From assembly GCA_946811695.1 (NCBI GenBank), contig OX328128.1:75152531-75216530 (forward strand): a stretch of DNA of 64,000 nucleotides, in the 5' to 3' direction. Position numbers and translations under genes: made by a program. The notes beneath the pieces were generated by a model. The model saw nothing but the letters and a program-made list of their open reading frames with translations. It was not told where the DNA came from and searched no databases. Each line of letters starts with the position of its first letter. Position 1 is the first letter of the stretch. This document shows positions 1 to 37,141 of this stretch, piece by piece. The stretch is from Gonocerus acuteangulatus (lineage: Eukaryota; Arthropoda; Insecta; Hemiptera; Coreidae).

Positions 1-520
1 TAAATAACATTATGACATAATGTTGGTTATACTATATTAAACCTTAATTAAATACTCCATTTTTAATTATATATTTTTTATGGATATTTATATGTGTATC
101 ACACATGGTTTTCTTTAAGAAAATTTAACCCCGGCAGGTTGGTTTTGATTTTCCTTAAAATGATATTACCATTAAATGATTCCATTATGTTTTTAAAATA
201 AGGGCTAATTTATTTTCCACCCCGCTTTCACTAAAAAATTTGTAAAATAATTGTTCCTTGTAATTTATTTATTACAACTATTAATTTATTCAAAAAACAA
301 CGAAAAAACTCAACTAATTTGATGATTTTATTTTATTGAAAAAGCTGTGTTCTGATATTTGTGAGGACTTAGTTTGTGTTTTTAGTTACATAATTATATA
401 ATATAATATTCTAATAATATTTGTACTGGAATAAAAATGCAAAATACTGCGCTATATGGGAGAAAATCGGTCAAATTAAAGCATTAGGGCTAATGGACAT
501 ATGACCCTCTCTCCCCACAA

Positions 521-532
521 CAAGATGGCGGC
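521..532 (+). promoter_or_regulatory. CAAGATGGCGGC motif, YY1-like initiator in a GC-rich patch
   Basis: The 12-base string CAAGATGGCGGC matches the YY1-type element often found at transcription starts of TATA-less housekeeping promoters. It lies in a short GC-rich island within otherwise AT-rich DNA. It could be the start of the gene whose first coding exon is at 2105. An ATG inside the motif opens only a short reading frame. Inference only. Confidence 0.3.
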
Positions 533-1185
533 TCTCCGGTTAGGCCTGCTTCACTTTTTCCCGGGAAAACCAGCGGAGTTAGTCATCTACTCCTTTCTAA
601 ATCTATGTTTCTTCCCCAGAAGGTAGCTGTAAGGTTACAACAGCTGATTCTAACGCTCTGGCTTGCCGTTTTTGAAATTGTCTCCGCTTTCTACCTAAAA
701 ATGTTATTTATTTGATGATAATGATTTTATTTCTATGATTTATCCAAATTAATTTGTATAAATAACAATTAATTCGCTTGCTTCTGCTGAATTTTGTAAG
801 TCTTTCTATAACTTTTTCCATGTTCTTAAACTATTAACTGTTTATTTTCGTATTAAGTTTTGAATTGTTGTCATTTATTGTTCTATTCGCATTATAACGA
901 ATATTAGATTATTTTAAATAGTAAGTAATAAGTTGCTTAAACAAAATTCTTCATTGATTCTTGAATAAAAGAGTTAAGAAATCATAAAAAAAGTATATCT
1001 CAATCCTGGCATCTTTTAATATTTCACATAAAATACGTGTTTAAAAACATACATATACATCTTAAAGAGAATATATTATATGAAACATAACTAAATTATT
1101 CTTACTAATGATGCTAAACATATATTTTTTTAATATAAATGCAGCGATTAGACGCAAAATAAGTATCCACCTAAACACGAAGATG

Positions 1186-1515
1186 TTTAGTAAAAATGAA
1201 CTAAATCGGTTCATTGGGATTGGGGGTTTATTCAGGAAACAAATTATTAATTTATCCTTACCTGCCTTTATTATTACTTCTTTGCAACTAAACTCGTCAG
1301 ATAACATGCCCAACTAGTGAGGAACATGTATTGTAAAATAAAAATAAAATAATTCCATTAGAAGTCTGGCTTTGCTTCCAAACAAAATTGAATTAAAAAG
1401 TTGATAATTGAGTCAGCTGTTCATTAGAAATATAAAAAAAGCAAAAATATTTATGTTTATTTTGTATTAATACAGCAAAATTTGTTTAGTTATGCTGCTC
1501 CTGTCTGACAGGCCT
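1186..1515 (+). repeat. Relic of the 1.25-kb interspersed repeat (family H)
   Basis: Contains the unit phrase AACTAAATCGGTTCATT near 1199 and ends with the family's 3' terminal phrase TTAGTTATGCTGCTCCTG at about 1488, as in the full copies at 26403-27686 and 34706-35954. Diverged and shortened. Confidence 0.55.
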
Positions 1516-1557
1516 TTCATAATTATATAATACAAAACTTAAATAAACAATTATTGA

Positions 1558-1756
1558 TTTAAATTTTAACGTTCATTATAATTGACTCAGACTTTTAGGA
1601 AGGGTTATCTGTAGGTCACCACCCTTTTCTAGCCAGAATAGAGCCTTTTCTTTTTTCTAAAGAAAAGCCACCACCCCATAGTGGGAATCGAACCCACGAC
1701 CCTTAGCACGGAGTGTTAAGTGCTCACACCTTAACACTCACGGCCACCGGGCCTCC
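1558..1756 (-). mobile_element. tRNA-derived SINE, family A
   Basis: On the minus strand the head reads GGAGGCCCGGTGGCCGTGAG then GTTAAGGTGTGAGC, followed by GGGTTCGATTCCCAC, which are good pol III A and B boxes of a Ser/Leu-type tRNA. The body follows (GGTGGTGGCTTTTCTTTAGA, then TAGAAAAGGGTGGTGACCTA) and an AT-rich tail. Seven more copies occur in the window, so the limits are supported by comparison. Confidence 0.85.
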
Positions 1757-2104
1757 ATTTCATAATTATCAAATCAGACAAGACAATATCGACTTATTTA
1801 GACATTTTTTTTATTGAAATCATGATAAATTTTGATGACGTTCTTGAATAAAATATTAAATTTAAACGGTTGAATTTTGTCTAATACAATGAAGAAAATA
1901 ACTAGCCTTGTTCTTTTACTGTTATAAATCGTACAATATGGCGTCCATCAAGCTTCTTGCAGACTCATGGCCATCTTTATAGTTAGGGCACTAGGGTTTG
2001 TATCCTGCCTGGGGATTGACTTATTTTAGGGATGGAAAGATTTTTTTTTAAACAAAAGTTAACTATATTGCTATTTTTTCAGATGGATCAAACTATTTAA
2101 CATT

Positions 2105-14938
<12,834 letters not shown>

Positions 14939-15959
14939 TGATATTCCTTTTACACGGTTTTAACTTTTTGTAAATAAATATTAATTTTGTTTCCAAGTTT
15001 TATTATGTTATCCTCATGTATTAATTTTTTCGTTATTAATAATCTTTGGTATGGGCGAACTGAAAATTTCAGTAGCTGATGAACATCCAAACTTGATCTA
15101 CCACATGCGGGATAATAATCCTGAATAATCAGGGCTTACCCACACTGATCCAAAAATAAAAAATGTCCACTACACTGTTTATGTGAAGAATATGCTTAAA
15201 CTAACCTAGATAAATACAAAAATGCACTCTTTTATATTTCTTATCAAATGATTTGTTGTGTTGGCTCAATAATCAATTTTTTAATTTAAATTTTGAGGGC
15301 TGATGGCATGTTTGAATAAGGCGCCTAATCGAGACATGGCATCAAATATGGATGTAACTTTGACCAATTCTCTATCCTCTCGACTGAATCGAACCACCTT
15401 CGAAAACGCCTTTTTTCTGAATCTATATTTATCCAGCTATAAAATAATCCAGTTAATGACAAATTCATCTCCTCTATGTATTCCAACATATTTGTTTAAA
15501 ACGTCCCACTTAAAATACACCCTCCCCCCAAAAAACATATAAAACCTCTCATTCTTGCTTACCTTCCATTGTCACGTCACTTTTATGACATCTCTCTCTA
15601 GACCCCTGTTATCTCCTACCACCTTTACCCTAATGGATGGTCAAACCTCCGCCTCTTTTCCCCACACATACAGTACATTACACATAGAGGACGGAATCAG
15701 ATCTAAATAGCCAAACTCTAGGACGCAATTCTAGACATAATTTCTAAGAAAGAAGTTCATTTGAAGTATGGTCGGATTTCCAATGGAAAAGGAGTTTTGA
15801 CCCATTTTCGGTTTTTTAAGGTTTTAGGCATATTTTTTATTGAATAAGGAAGGATTGCTCATGTCAGTCCTTATGCCGTCAATCAGTAAAAGTTCAAAGT
15901 TGTCAATAGTTTGGGATTCTGGATAAATATCTTCTTCAGCCAATCCTGATTCCCGACCA

Positions 15960-16335
15960 GTATGATTTAGCTGTATTTTTAATTCTCTTTTAACATGATC
16001 TACCTAATGCACTGAAAGATGCTCCACAAAGGATGGATTCATGGTTCCAGAAGGATGACTAGCCAGCACACAGCAACAGAGCAATTAGACAGTGGATGGA
16101 TCGAAATCCACGAGGATATATGGATAGGTTGGTACGTTCCTGTAAGGTGGCCTCCGAGAAACCCAGATTACACCTTTAGATTTATTCCTCTGGAGATGTT
16201 AAAACCAGAGGTGTATGAAGCAGCGGACACTAGACCTGTGATAAATGAGGAAGACCATGAATTCTTTTCGACGTCGAAGTTAGCAGACTCTTTGAGCAAT
16301 TTCTCTGGAAACACATTATTATATTTATTTTTTAC
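15960..16335 (+). pseudogene. Mariner/Tc-type transposase relic
   Basis: A frame reads WIGWYVPVRWPPRNPDYTF, matching the W(I/V)GR-x-GP-x-WPPRSPDLTP block around the second and third catalytic acids of mariner/IS630-type transposases that are common in insects. The downstream residues (KPEVYEAADTRPVINEEDHE) fit the following helix, but the expected Asp is in a changed context and the rest is missing. Confidence 0.5.
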
Positions 16336-16509
16336 ATATTTTATTTGATGATTTTTTAAGCTATACGTGTTTATAGAGCAAATCCCCCAGTTGCGGGCTC
16401 TAATATCAAATAAATAAATTTTAAGCTACGTTTTGTACACCTTTTAACTTTTCCAACAATTTCTTTCTGTTACTTTTTACTGGTTTCTGGCTGCAAAATT
16501 GATTCTACA

Positions 16510-16640
16510 TTTTAGCCCCGTTCCTCCCTCCATCAAGAGGAAACCCGCTTATGAGGTTTACCTCATGACGCAATCCGAAAGTGCCGACTAGAAAATTTTA
16601 TGTTTTACGAAACCCATAGATATTGAAAATAACAGTGGTT
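16510..16640 (+). repeat. Repeat with GAGGTxxACCTCATGACG core, copy 1
   Basis: Shares GAAACCCGCTTATGAGGT, ACCTCATGACGCAATCC and AAGTGCCGAC with 40060-40200. The core resembles the start of family H (GAGGTTGGACTCATGACGGA), and both families lead into AAATTT plus (AT)n. Confidence 0.55.
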
Positions 16641-17611
16641 AAAATTTATATATACACAGGGTGTCCCCCCAAAATACGGTCAAACTTTAGGAATCGATGC
16701 AGGATAAAAGAAAAAAATCCTTTGGCATATATCTCGTTTTTGCTTCGTTTCCGAGAAAAACTAAAACACAGGAGGGATAAGGCATTCTTTCATAATGCCT
16801 ATAAAAAAATCATTATAAGTATATGTTTTATCTTCCTTTCCATCTAGAAATCGAATTTAAAGGGGGCGGGAAGGAACCATTTACCACAATTTTTCAATTT
16901 ATTGCATCCTCTCTTTATGTTATGAACATCATTTCTCCAAACACAGAAATATCGCCTTAATTTATGATCCTTTTATTACTTTTCATTGAGCTTCATCGAA
17001 AAAGAATTTCTTCTTTTATAATTTCTTGCTGTGTTTTGTTTACGGAAATGACTACACTGACATTAGGCAATTTATAAAGAATATGCTTGTTATTTTTTAT
17101 AATAACCATTACGAAATTTTTTTTAATGTCTACCAAAGAATCGTAACATTTTTCAAACAAATTAAAATAAATATTTTGATAGAAGAAGTGTGAATTTATT
17201 TCCCGCGTTATCGTTCAAAGACGACATATTTGTTTTAGGGAAATTTTAGAGTAAAAATTGTTATAAGGGCTGCAGAAAATATATTATACAGAAACACTTT
17301 TTGTGATGATTTTATTTTGTAATGTATAAACTCATTTAATTATATGATTAAATTCTAGTCCTGATAAGGAATACAATAAAAGAAATCAAAAATGATATAA
17401 CATCAAAATAACCTGCCACTATACGTCACACCCAAGTGCCTCTTAGGGTCCAAGCCAATGTTTTTGTTTATGTTTTAAGTTATATTTTAGTTTTAGTGAG
17501 ATGTGAGTGGCACTCAAGTGCCTTTTAAGAAAATTAATTCGTCAAATTATTTTAATCCGCATGCTATTTTGAATATTTTGGACTTTTCTGTACATATTTT
17601 TCTAAAAGGAG

Positions 17612-29859
<12,248 letters not shown>

Positions 29860-30448
29860 GTTAGACATTTTATTATTATTATTATCAGTGATAGATTTTA
29901 TTATTAACCTGTGTGATCGATTTCACACTTAGACTAGTAAATTAAAAATTTTCTTAAATTGTAAAAATAAGATGATTCACATAAAATAATCTACTATATA
30001 TTTGTCAAATACCACTCACTGACCTATCTTTGCCCAGCCCAAACCACTTGATAGAAAAATTTGAAATTTTGCATGGACACTCCCTTTAGGATGTAAACAC
30101 TCGCTAAGAAAGGTTTTTTTGATATTCAAATTTTTAAGTATTTTTATAGGGATTTGAATTTTTAGTTGGTTTTAAAGAGATATTTTTATTTTTTTATTAA
30201 AGACTTCACATCATGGTGTTTTGCTCTTTAAGTCAATGTGTGAACAAAGCTAACAATTAAACAAAAACATATAAACAAAAAAAAAGTAATCTTTAAATGA
30301 CCCTTTGCTCAAATTTATAGAATTAAAAAAAAAATATGCATAATTGGTAGATTATTTATAAAATAGTAAAGTTTGGCTTAACAAAATGAAATAAAAACTA
30401 AAATAATAAAATAAACAACTAAATCAAAACATTAGAAATGAAAAAATA

Positions 30449-31090
30449 CAGTGGAGTCTCACTTATACAAAACATTCAGTTATACGAAGAATTTTTCGTT
30501 CCCGGCCGAAACTCCCTTTAACCCTGTGTAATGAATTATTCACTTATGCGAAAATTAGTTATAAGCAATATTCACTTATACAAACTCTAATTTGTTCCCC
30601 TGGTGTAAATAGTATTTAGTTATACGAAAAGACAACAGCTTTTTCACACAATGTTTACCCCCAACAGTCTCTCTCTCACTCCTCTCAGTTCTTCCTTGTT
30701 CATTAGCCGTGTTCTATCCACTCTCGTTTCTGTGATTTCCTTCGTTTCTACACTAATTGCACTGCCAGGTATTCATCCCCTCTCCACTAACTTGTTTCTC
30801 AGTTCTATATACAATCGTCATTCTAGTAGCCGTGTTCTATTGTCCTTTCATTTTTTAAAATGAGTAAAAAAACAAGAACAAAACTTTCGCTTGATGACAA
30901 AATAAAAATCTAAGAAGAAGTTAATGACAACCCCAAAGAAACAAAAATAGACATAGCTACACGGTTGAAATTACCTTTGCCAAGCCTTGCGACTATTATC
31001 GGCAAGAGAAAGGAATCGAGGAGAATTTTGTGATATGAAACTTGAAAATATAATAATGTACAACGTTATCTAACTACAAAATATGTACAA
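30449..31090 (+). mobile_element. Tigger/pogo element, 5' end, copy 1
   Basis: After TA, the end CAGTGGAGTCTCACTTATAC begins. A frame at 30861 starts MSKKTRTKLSLDDKIKI, has an in-frame stop, then continues EEVNDNPKETKIDIATRLKL and LATIIGKRKE: the CENP-B-type helix-turn-helix of Tigger transposases. The catalytic part and the other end are missing. A second copy with the same break is at 56809-57469. Confidence 0.7.
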
Positions 31091-31342
31091 ATTCTGGACC
31101 TAAATTACTAGTTTCCCCAACCGGCTGTAATTTTTGTTATATTGCTACAATACTCAGAATATGATGTTAGCGGCCCAGGCTACGAATCAACAATGTGCCT
31201 TAGCATTTCAGGCCCAGAATATTAGTGAGCAGCCTGGTATTATTAGTGGTAATTTACTGTGGAAGCATCGCAGTTTCAAGGGAAATAACTTTCTTTCAGT
31301 AGTAAAAAGTTTTTACGTTTAAAGGTTTTTGCACGAATTAAA

Positions 31343-31393
<51 letters not shown>

Positions 31394-31769
31394 TATATAT
31401 TACTAATAAGTGAACACAAATATCTGAAAAAAAAACAAACTTATTTTACATAATTAATAATTTTTAGTTTAAATTATTTGGAAATAATCTTTTCTTATTG
31501 CTAACGTAATTATTATAATTTCTAATTAAAGAAAAAAATATCACTGGGAAATTGGTAAATTAAAGACAATAGAGAGAAACTTAATAAATGGGTTAGGAAA
31601 AGCACAGAATTTAGAGCGATAATCGGAGCGTTTAGTAGCTAATACAGCCTTGTCCTCGTCTGAGGAGAGAGGCGGGGTGAAGGCTGGGCTGTCTGACGGA
31701 GTGATAATTAGTCCAGTCTGGAAAGGGTTATCAATAAAAAAATTGAGAAGTTTCGGTTTGTTTATTAAG

Positions 31770-32240
31770 TAGTGCAGTATACACAATTCTCTGGAAGAAA
31801 ATTAATTAATATAATAATAAATGAGTCAGCTGTTCAATACAAACATAAATGATCAAAACTATTCATGTTTATTTTGTATTTTTTTTTTTTTTTATTATTA
31901 TGGTGCGTCGACTGTTATGGCCAATGGCACCATTATTTTGTATTTATTCAAATTTTTAACGTCCATTACAATTAGCTCAGAATTTTAGGATGGGTTATCT
32001 ATAGGCCACCACTCTTTTCTAGCCAGGATAGGGCTTTTGCCTTTTCTTTTTCCCAAAGAAGAGCCACCACCTCGAGTGGGAATTGAACACACACCCTTGG
32101 CACGGAGTGTTAAGTGCTAACGCCTCAACATTCACGGCCTCCGGGCCTCCATTTGTATTTAAAACAATTATTCAGAAAATAATTTGCCACCTTCTGAGGA
32201 ATCGCTTTAGTTGCAACTCCTGCATAACAGACTTCTTCTT
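31770..32240 (+). repeat. Family H 3' part, interrupted by a SINE
   Basis: The text GAGTCAGCTGTTCAATACA to TTCATGTTTATTTTGTATTT, then after the SINE TTTAGTTGCAACTCCTGCAT, follows the 3' end of family H. Positions 31898-31930 carry a stem-loop module (TGGTGCGTCGAC...GGCACCA). Confidence 0.55.
31951..32150 (-). mobile_element. SINE family A
   Basis: Minus-strand copy with GGAGGCCCGGAGGCCGTGAA, AGCACTTAACACTCCGTGCC and a mutated B box (GTTCAATTCCCAC). Confidence 0.8.
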
Positions 32241-32311
32241 ATTAAAATAAAGGTACTTGTTTTAATTTATTTTATTTTTCGTATGAAACTATTAATATAT
32301 TTTTTTTTCAG

Positions 32312-32394
32312 GTGAAAGACATTCCAGTATTGATGACTACACTTCCAAAAATCATTCCATCCAAAGGCAGTGCCTCATTATATATTTTAAATGA
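32312..32394 (+). CDS. par-6: Possible alternative last exon of par-6
   Basis: Begins after a strong acceptor (poly-T then CAG at 32309-32311). Exon 6 of par-6 holds an internal donor, AGCG|GTGAGG, at 29798. Joining them keeps the frame: after DSSG the protein would read ERHSSIDDYTSKNHSIQRQ and stop at 32394 instead of GEEDTIADL... QQQQ. No conserved domain lies in either tail. The intron would be 2.5 kb of repeats. Unproven; it could also be a 3' untranslated exon. Confidence 0.35.
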
Positions 32395-32823
32395 TATTTT
32401 TCTTTTGTATATACTAGAATTATATAAATATATATATAGAGCTTCTTAAAATATAGTATTTTTATTGAACATATGTTTTTATTGACCTTACTATGCTTTA
32501 ATATAATATGTCTGATGGGCATGAATTTCAAGCCATGAGCACTCTGTTCCTAGACGATTCCCAATAACGATTGTGAAAAAAAGAAAATACATCACCTTTA
32601 CCCTTGCTAGAGAAAGGAGGTATCCTGTATATAGCTTCTCCCAAAAATCTGCTTTATTTATAAATTGATTATAAATTTTTCATAATATATACAGTGAAAC
32701 CTCCTGTAACAGACACCTCCCTATAGCAGACACCTCTATGAATGGACAGAATATCCATGGTCCCGGCGAAAACCCCTTTAAATCAATGCATTAGCACCGC
32801 TCAATAGCGGACCCTCTACTTAA

Positions 32824-34162
32824 CCCTTAGAATGCTAGCCAATCTGAGAGGGACCGACCGCCGGTTGCTACGAGCTTTGAGAGCCGATCCTACCCCCAGT
32901 GCTAGCCTATTTTCCACCCTCCGCGTGCGACTTTGGTTTGGAACAAGACTATACTCAGACAGAGCTCCCGCCTTAGGTCGCTCTTATTACGTAGATATAC
33001 AACAGGGGACATGCAAAATTGCTTGTTTTGTTGTAATTTAAGATGCTAATTTCATTAATTGTGTGTACTTTAGTGTAACCTTTTCAATTATTATAACAAG
33101 TTTCTTATTATTCTTATCCTGCAAGTTGCGAAGAAAATTAATAAATAAACAGTTTCTAAAATAATATTTCAATAGTTACCGAAGTATTTTAGTTTTAAAT
33201 TTAGCACCATTAGCCCTGTTAGTATGAATGCACCCTTTTATCAAAATATTCATGAAAAAACTTTCTCTTTTCTTCATTTTACCCATTTTATGATTTATTT
33301 CATTGTTATCATACTTCAATTTATTTAGTAATTTTTTTTTTTTAATATTGATTGATCATTATTGATAATTTACAATCTGTACAGTTATGTACAATAAGTA
33401 ATTATTTAGTAAATAACTGGGTCTTTTTTTTTACTAAAAACTAATCATTTTATTTTTATATGCAACTCATAAAACTGGTTATGTCCAATAATTACTTGCT
33501 GGAAAAAAACAACAATTTTTTTTAAAATTTGTGTTTTGTATTTATTTTAAAACATATTTATTTATAATAAGTAGTATATTAGTAAATAGTAATATAATAA
33601 TAAAGTAATGAATTAGAAATAAATAGTAGGTATATAGCAAAAATATTAATAATAAACTTATAAATATAAAAATAAATAATAAACCACAACTAGTACTGAG
33701 AAATATTTGTTAGGGTCATATTTCCCCACCCCTAATTTAGCCTAAAGGTGGGAAAAGGTTTGGCAAATTCTAGTAAAGTGTCTGCAAACAATAGAAATAA
33801 CAACCCAACCCCTGCAGGTAGCCGCCTTGGTACAATCTGAATTGGTGGTAATGGACCCTTCAGGTGGTCTAGGACACTCCGCTCAGATAAAGTTAGCTTC
33901 CACTCACAATAAAACCGGGAAAAACACACGTAAAGACATTCTTCTGCTATCTAACGGATAGCTGAGTAACTAGACTAGTTGTACAGCGTGATACAAGAGT
34001 TCTCTGGGCTTTCTGGAAGCAGAGATTATACAAAGAATATGAAAACGAATATATTCGTGCGTAGCACTCTGAGGAATGTCTCGGCTGCACGAATATATTC
34101 GTGCTTCGCACTCAGAGCATTTTTTTAGAGAACGAATATATTCGTGCATAGCACGGAAAGGG
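32824..34162. mobile_element. TTAA-flanked (piggyBac-like) non-autonomous element nested in Tigger
   Basis: Bordered by TTAA at 32820-32823 and 34163-34166. Ends CCCTTAGAATGC and GCACGGAAAGGG are imperfect inverted repeats. The right end holds three copies of the palindrome CACGAATATATTCGTG-like motif (about 34045, 34089, 34132). No coding sequence is recognised. Confidence 0.7.
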
Positions 34163-34619
34163 TTAAGGACAACGGACACTTAAAATCTGGCCCATATAGC
34201 TGATTTCAACTCTCAATAGCGGATAGCAGCGTAAAATATTTAATTGGATTCTCAGAATCTCAAGAAAAAGCACACCCTGGTGGGCATTGCTAGTAAACTT
34301 CATAGTAAATGTGAAGAGAAAACGGTACCCTACCGTTCCAGGAAGCACATCTTGTTTTGTTACACCACTATTCAGCAGGTTCAGTTGGTATCTAGTCATG
34401 AACTGTATCTAGAAAAGAACGCGTGTAACTCTAAAAAATAAAGTGGAAGTTTTAAAAGTGTATGTTAGTTTACAGCTTTGTGTTAGAGACGTGGGCGCGG
34501 AGTTTGACGTCGGCAAAACGCAGACGTCAAACTAGTTTTTAGAACGATATGTGGTGAAAGTACATCGGTTAATGTTGATTTAGTTCTAGATTGGAAAAAC
34601 AAATAGGTTTACATTTGCC

Positions 34620-35761
34620 ATGACTATGAGGCTAAAAATATATTAAATTTTGATGAAACGGCTTTATTTTTTCGGGCCCTGCCAAACAAGACAATGATTC
34701 TAAAAGTCCGTCACGCAGGAGCTGCATAACTAAGCACTTTCCTCAGAATTTGGGTAGTGTAGACTGCTTTCCAGAACAATTTCCTTAAAATAACCTACAT
34801 AAATAAAATAAAAACATGAATAGTTCTCTTTTAATTTCGTAATGAGTAACTGATCAATTATTAATTTGCTTCCAGAGTTATGTTTACACATGGTACCTAC
34901 TACACTACGTAATAAATACAAAAAACCTCATATTATCGTATTTTGATCTAACGCAGGAACAGGATACAGTCCCTCTAGCGCTCCTTGCGGCGCCTTTGTG
35001 GACCTATGTCTGGCTGGCTTTTCTATTGAAATATATTACAAAGTAACCCCCCTTTCCGATTGACCGATTCAGCTCATTTTTACAACACTTCTTTCTCATG
35101 AGTTACCCACGAGGTATACCGCGTTTCGTTACAATACAGCAGAAATTACGACCAGTATGAGTATATTAGTAATTTGGGTCCGGAGTAAACCCCCCCTCCT
35201 AATGAACCGATTTAGTTTATTTTTACAACACATATTTACCTGTAGATTACCACTACGAATACCGAGTTTCGTCGAAATATACCAAAAATCACGGTTGGTA
35301 GTGGCGATTTGGTATTGTGGGTCTGGAGTACCCCCCCCCCCTCCTAATGAACCGATTTAGTTTATTTTTACAACACATATTTACCTGTAGATTACCACTA
35401 TGATTACCGAGTTTCGTCGAAATATACCTAAAATCACGGCTGGTAGTGGCGAATTGGTATTGTCGGTCCGGAGTAAACCCCCCCTCCTCATGAACCGATT
35501 TAGTTCATTTTTATATCTCACTTTTCTCTCTTTATTACCACTACGAATACCAAGTTTTGTTGAAATATAACAAATATTACGGCTGAAATGGTCAAATTAG
35601 TGTTTTGGGTTCGGGGTAAACCCCCCCCTTCCGGTGGACCGATTTTGGTGGTTAACGAACTCGTTCAATCGTTTGCTAATTGAATGCTATATACCAAGTT
35701 TGGTGACGAAAAAACAAAAACTCTGGCCGCTATCGTGTTAACAGACACATATATATGCATA

Positions 35762-35825
<64 letters not shown>

Positions 35826-36480
35826 TATATATAAATTTTAACGGGGGTCATTTTCGGTGTCTACTAGGGAGGATCGATAAAGATTTGAAGAAATTTTTCA
35901 AAAATTCCGTCATGAGTCCAACCTCAATAGCTACTTTCCTTCGGAGGAAAGTGCTAAAAGGGGAAACGTGCACAGAAGACAAACAAAACAAAGATCGTTT
36001 AACTGTTATGTTGTGTGTAAACATAAAGGGCGATTTTGAATAGCCGTTAATAATCAGTAAAAATCATTAAAACCACGCTGTTTTAAGAACATAAACGTCA
36101 AGTCAAGAATATCTTGGCAAGCTAACAAAAAAGCATGGATGACAACGCCTATAATGAGAAATGGCTAAAAACTTTCGATCAGAGAATGGGACGTCAAAAA
36201 CGGCGAGTAATTTTGTTTATTGACAACGCGACATGCCACCCTCAGATGCATCTACTAAATGTTAAAATTCAGTTTTTTTCCACCGAATATGACATTTTGC
36301 TGCTAGCCCCTCGATCTCGGCATTATAAAAAAAATCAAAACACATTAGAGAAAACGATTTTTTCGGGAAGCCATTACGAAAACGCCATTACTACTGTACG
36401 CGTTATTGTGGATAATGACAGCTGTAAAAGAAGTAAGAAACTGGTGTGCACTGTTTTCTCAAAGGTGTATTTCATTAACC
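34620..36480 (+). pseudogene. Tigger DDE transposase, interrupted
   Basis: Before the nested repeat, a frame reads ILNFDETALFFRALPNKTMI (the first catalytic Asp in the FxxDET block). After it comes CTEDKQNKDRLTVMLCVNIK, the next transposase block, then frameshifts, then WLKTFDQRMGRQKRRVILFI and DNATCHPQMHLLNVKIQFF (second Asp in the LFxDNAxxH block; 36165-36280). The third acidic residue (QPMDQG block) is gone. The family H copy sits between the first two blocks. Longest open frame 36135-36557. Confidence 0.75.
34706..35954 (-). mobile_element. Interspersed repeat family H, full copy 2, inverted
   Basis: Minus-strand copy of 26403-27686 with the same terminal words, 143-bp units and (AT)n core (35760-35823). 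Flanked by TAAAA (34701-34705, 35955-35959), so the element makes a target duplication of about five bases. It splits the Tigger transposase. Confidence 0.75.
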
Positions 36481-36721
36481 TCCCAATAACGGACATTTTT
36501 TACGGACCCAATGGTGTCCGCTATAAAGAGGTTTCACTGTACATAGATTCACACTAAACCAAAACAATAACTGTAGAAAGACAAACGAAACTAAAATTCT
36601 AGGACATTGGACTGTTGCAGAATTATTATTTTAGTAATGTAATAGAGCTTACCTTGCTGATAAAAATGTTATTAAAATGGTAGGTATACAGTAAGAAAAC
36701 AAAACTATGACTTTTTTCATA

Positions 36722-37056
36722 AAGGAAATATAGTTTGTTTGTTTTTATTTGTTTTATATTTGCATTTTAGTTTTATTCTTAAAATTGTATCATAAAAAAA
36801 GTATTAAAATTAATCAATTACATGTTATGTACATTTGTCACGTTATTTCTTAGGTAACGTGAAAAATGTACAGATTAGATTCCTCTTTTGGAGGGCATTA
36901 AACAGGCAAGGTTATTACGCCCTTCTGAGTAAACTGAAAAATGTACATAACATATAATTGATTAATTTTAATATTTTTTTTTATGATAAAATTTTAAGAA
37001 AAAAACTCAAAGGCAAATATAAAACTAATGAAAACAAACAAACTATATTTCAGAAA
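36722..37056. mobile_element. Foldback element with about 115-bp inverted arms
   Basis: Left arm GAAATATAGTTTGTTTG... to ...ACATGTTATGTACATTT (36722-36835) is repeated in reverse at about 36945-37056 (AAATGTACATAACATATAAT ... CAAACAAACTATATTTC). The spacer of about 110 bases has no coding sequence. The arms are nearly perfect. Confidence 0.75.
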
Positions 37057-37077
37057 ATTGGACAAGAACAAAACAGG

Positions 37078-37094
37078 GGGGGGGGGGGGGGGGT
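37078..37094 (+). repeat. Poly-G tract
   Basis: About 16 consecutive G; other G or C tracts are at 3512-3531, 22231-22247 and 58168-58183. Confidence 0.8.
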
Positions 37095-37141
37095 GTATAT
37101 ACAGAGTGTCCACAAAATAAATGGCAAAACTTCTTTCATAA

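Larger units (their letters stand above)
1..2082. other. AT-rich upstream region, no gene recognised
   Basis: No coding exon was found here. It holds a GC-rich promoter-like patch near 500-660, a relic of the 143-bp-unit interspersed repeat (about 1186-1515), and a tRNA-derived SINE (1558-1756). A splice acceptor at 2081-2082 (polypyrimidine then CAG) begins the exon that carries the first ATG of the next gene, so a 5' untranslated exon should lie somewhere in this stretch, possibly near 521 or near 1936, where AATATGGCG occurs. Confidence 0.5.
14939..17611. other. Intergenic region between the TAF1A-like gene and par-6
   Basis: Holds the polyadenylation signal AATAAA at 14973, a mariner-like transposase relic (15960-16335), a repeat shared with 40060-40200 (16510-16640), and a repeat (16655-16850) that preserves the empty site of the Helitron at 37142. 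No host exon was recognised; the par-6 promoter should lie here or in an upstream exon. Confidence 0.5.
29860..32311. other. Region downstream of the par-6 stop codon
   Basis: Holds the 5' end of a Tigger element (30449-31090), a 3' piece of the piggyBac-like element (31185-31732) with its own (AT)n (31347-31396), and a family H relic split by a SINE. It is either 3' flank or, if the exon at 32312 is used, an intron of par-6. Confidence 0.5.
32692..36539 (+). mobile_element. Tigger/pogo DNA transposon with two nested insertions
   Basis: TA (32690-32691), end CAGTGAAACCTCCTGTAACA, and inverted partner GAGGTTTCACTG closing at 36539 before TA. Subtracting the nested elements leaves about 1.25 kb. 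The remaining sequence carries recognisable pieces of a Tigger DDE transposase in order. Confidence 0.85.

Noticed and set aside
521..621. Short protein starting in the CAAGATGGCGGC motif
   Set aside because: The frame ends after about 33 codons and no donor or downstream exon keeps it open; more likely an initiator motif.
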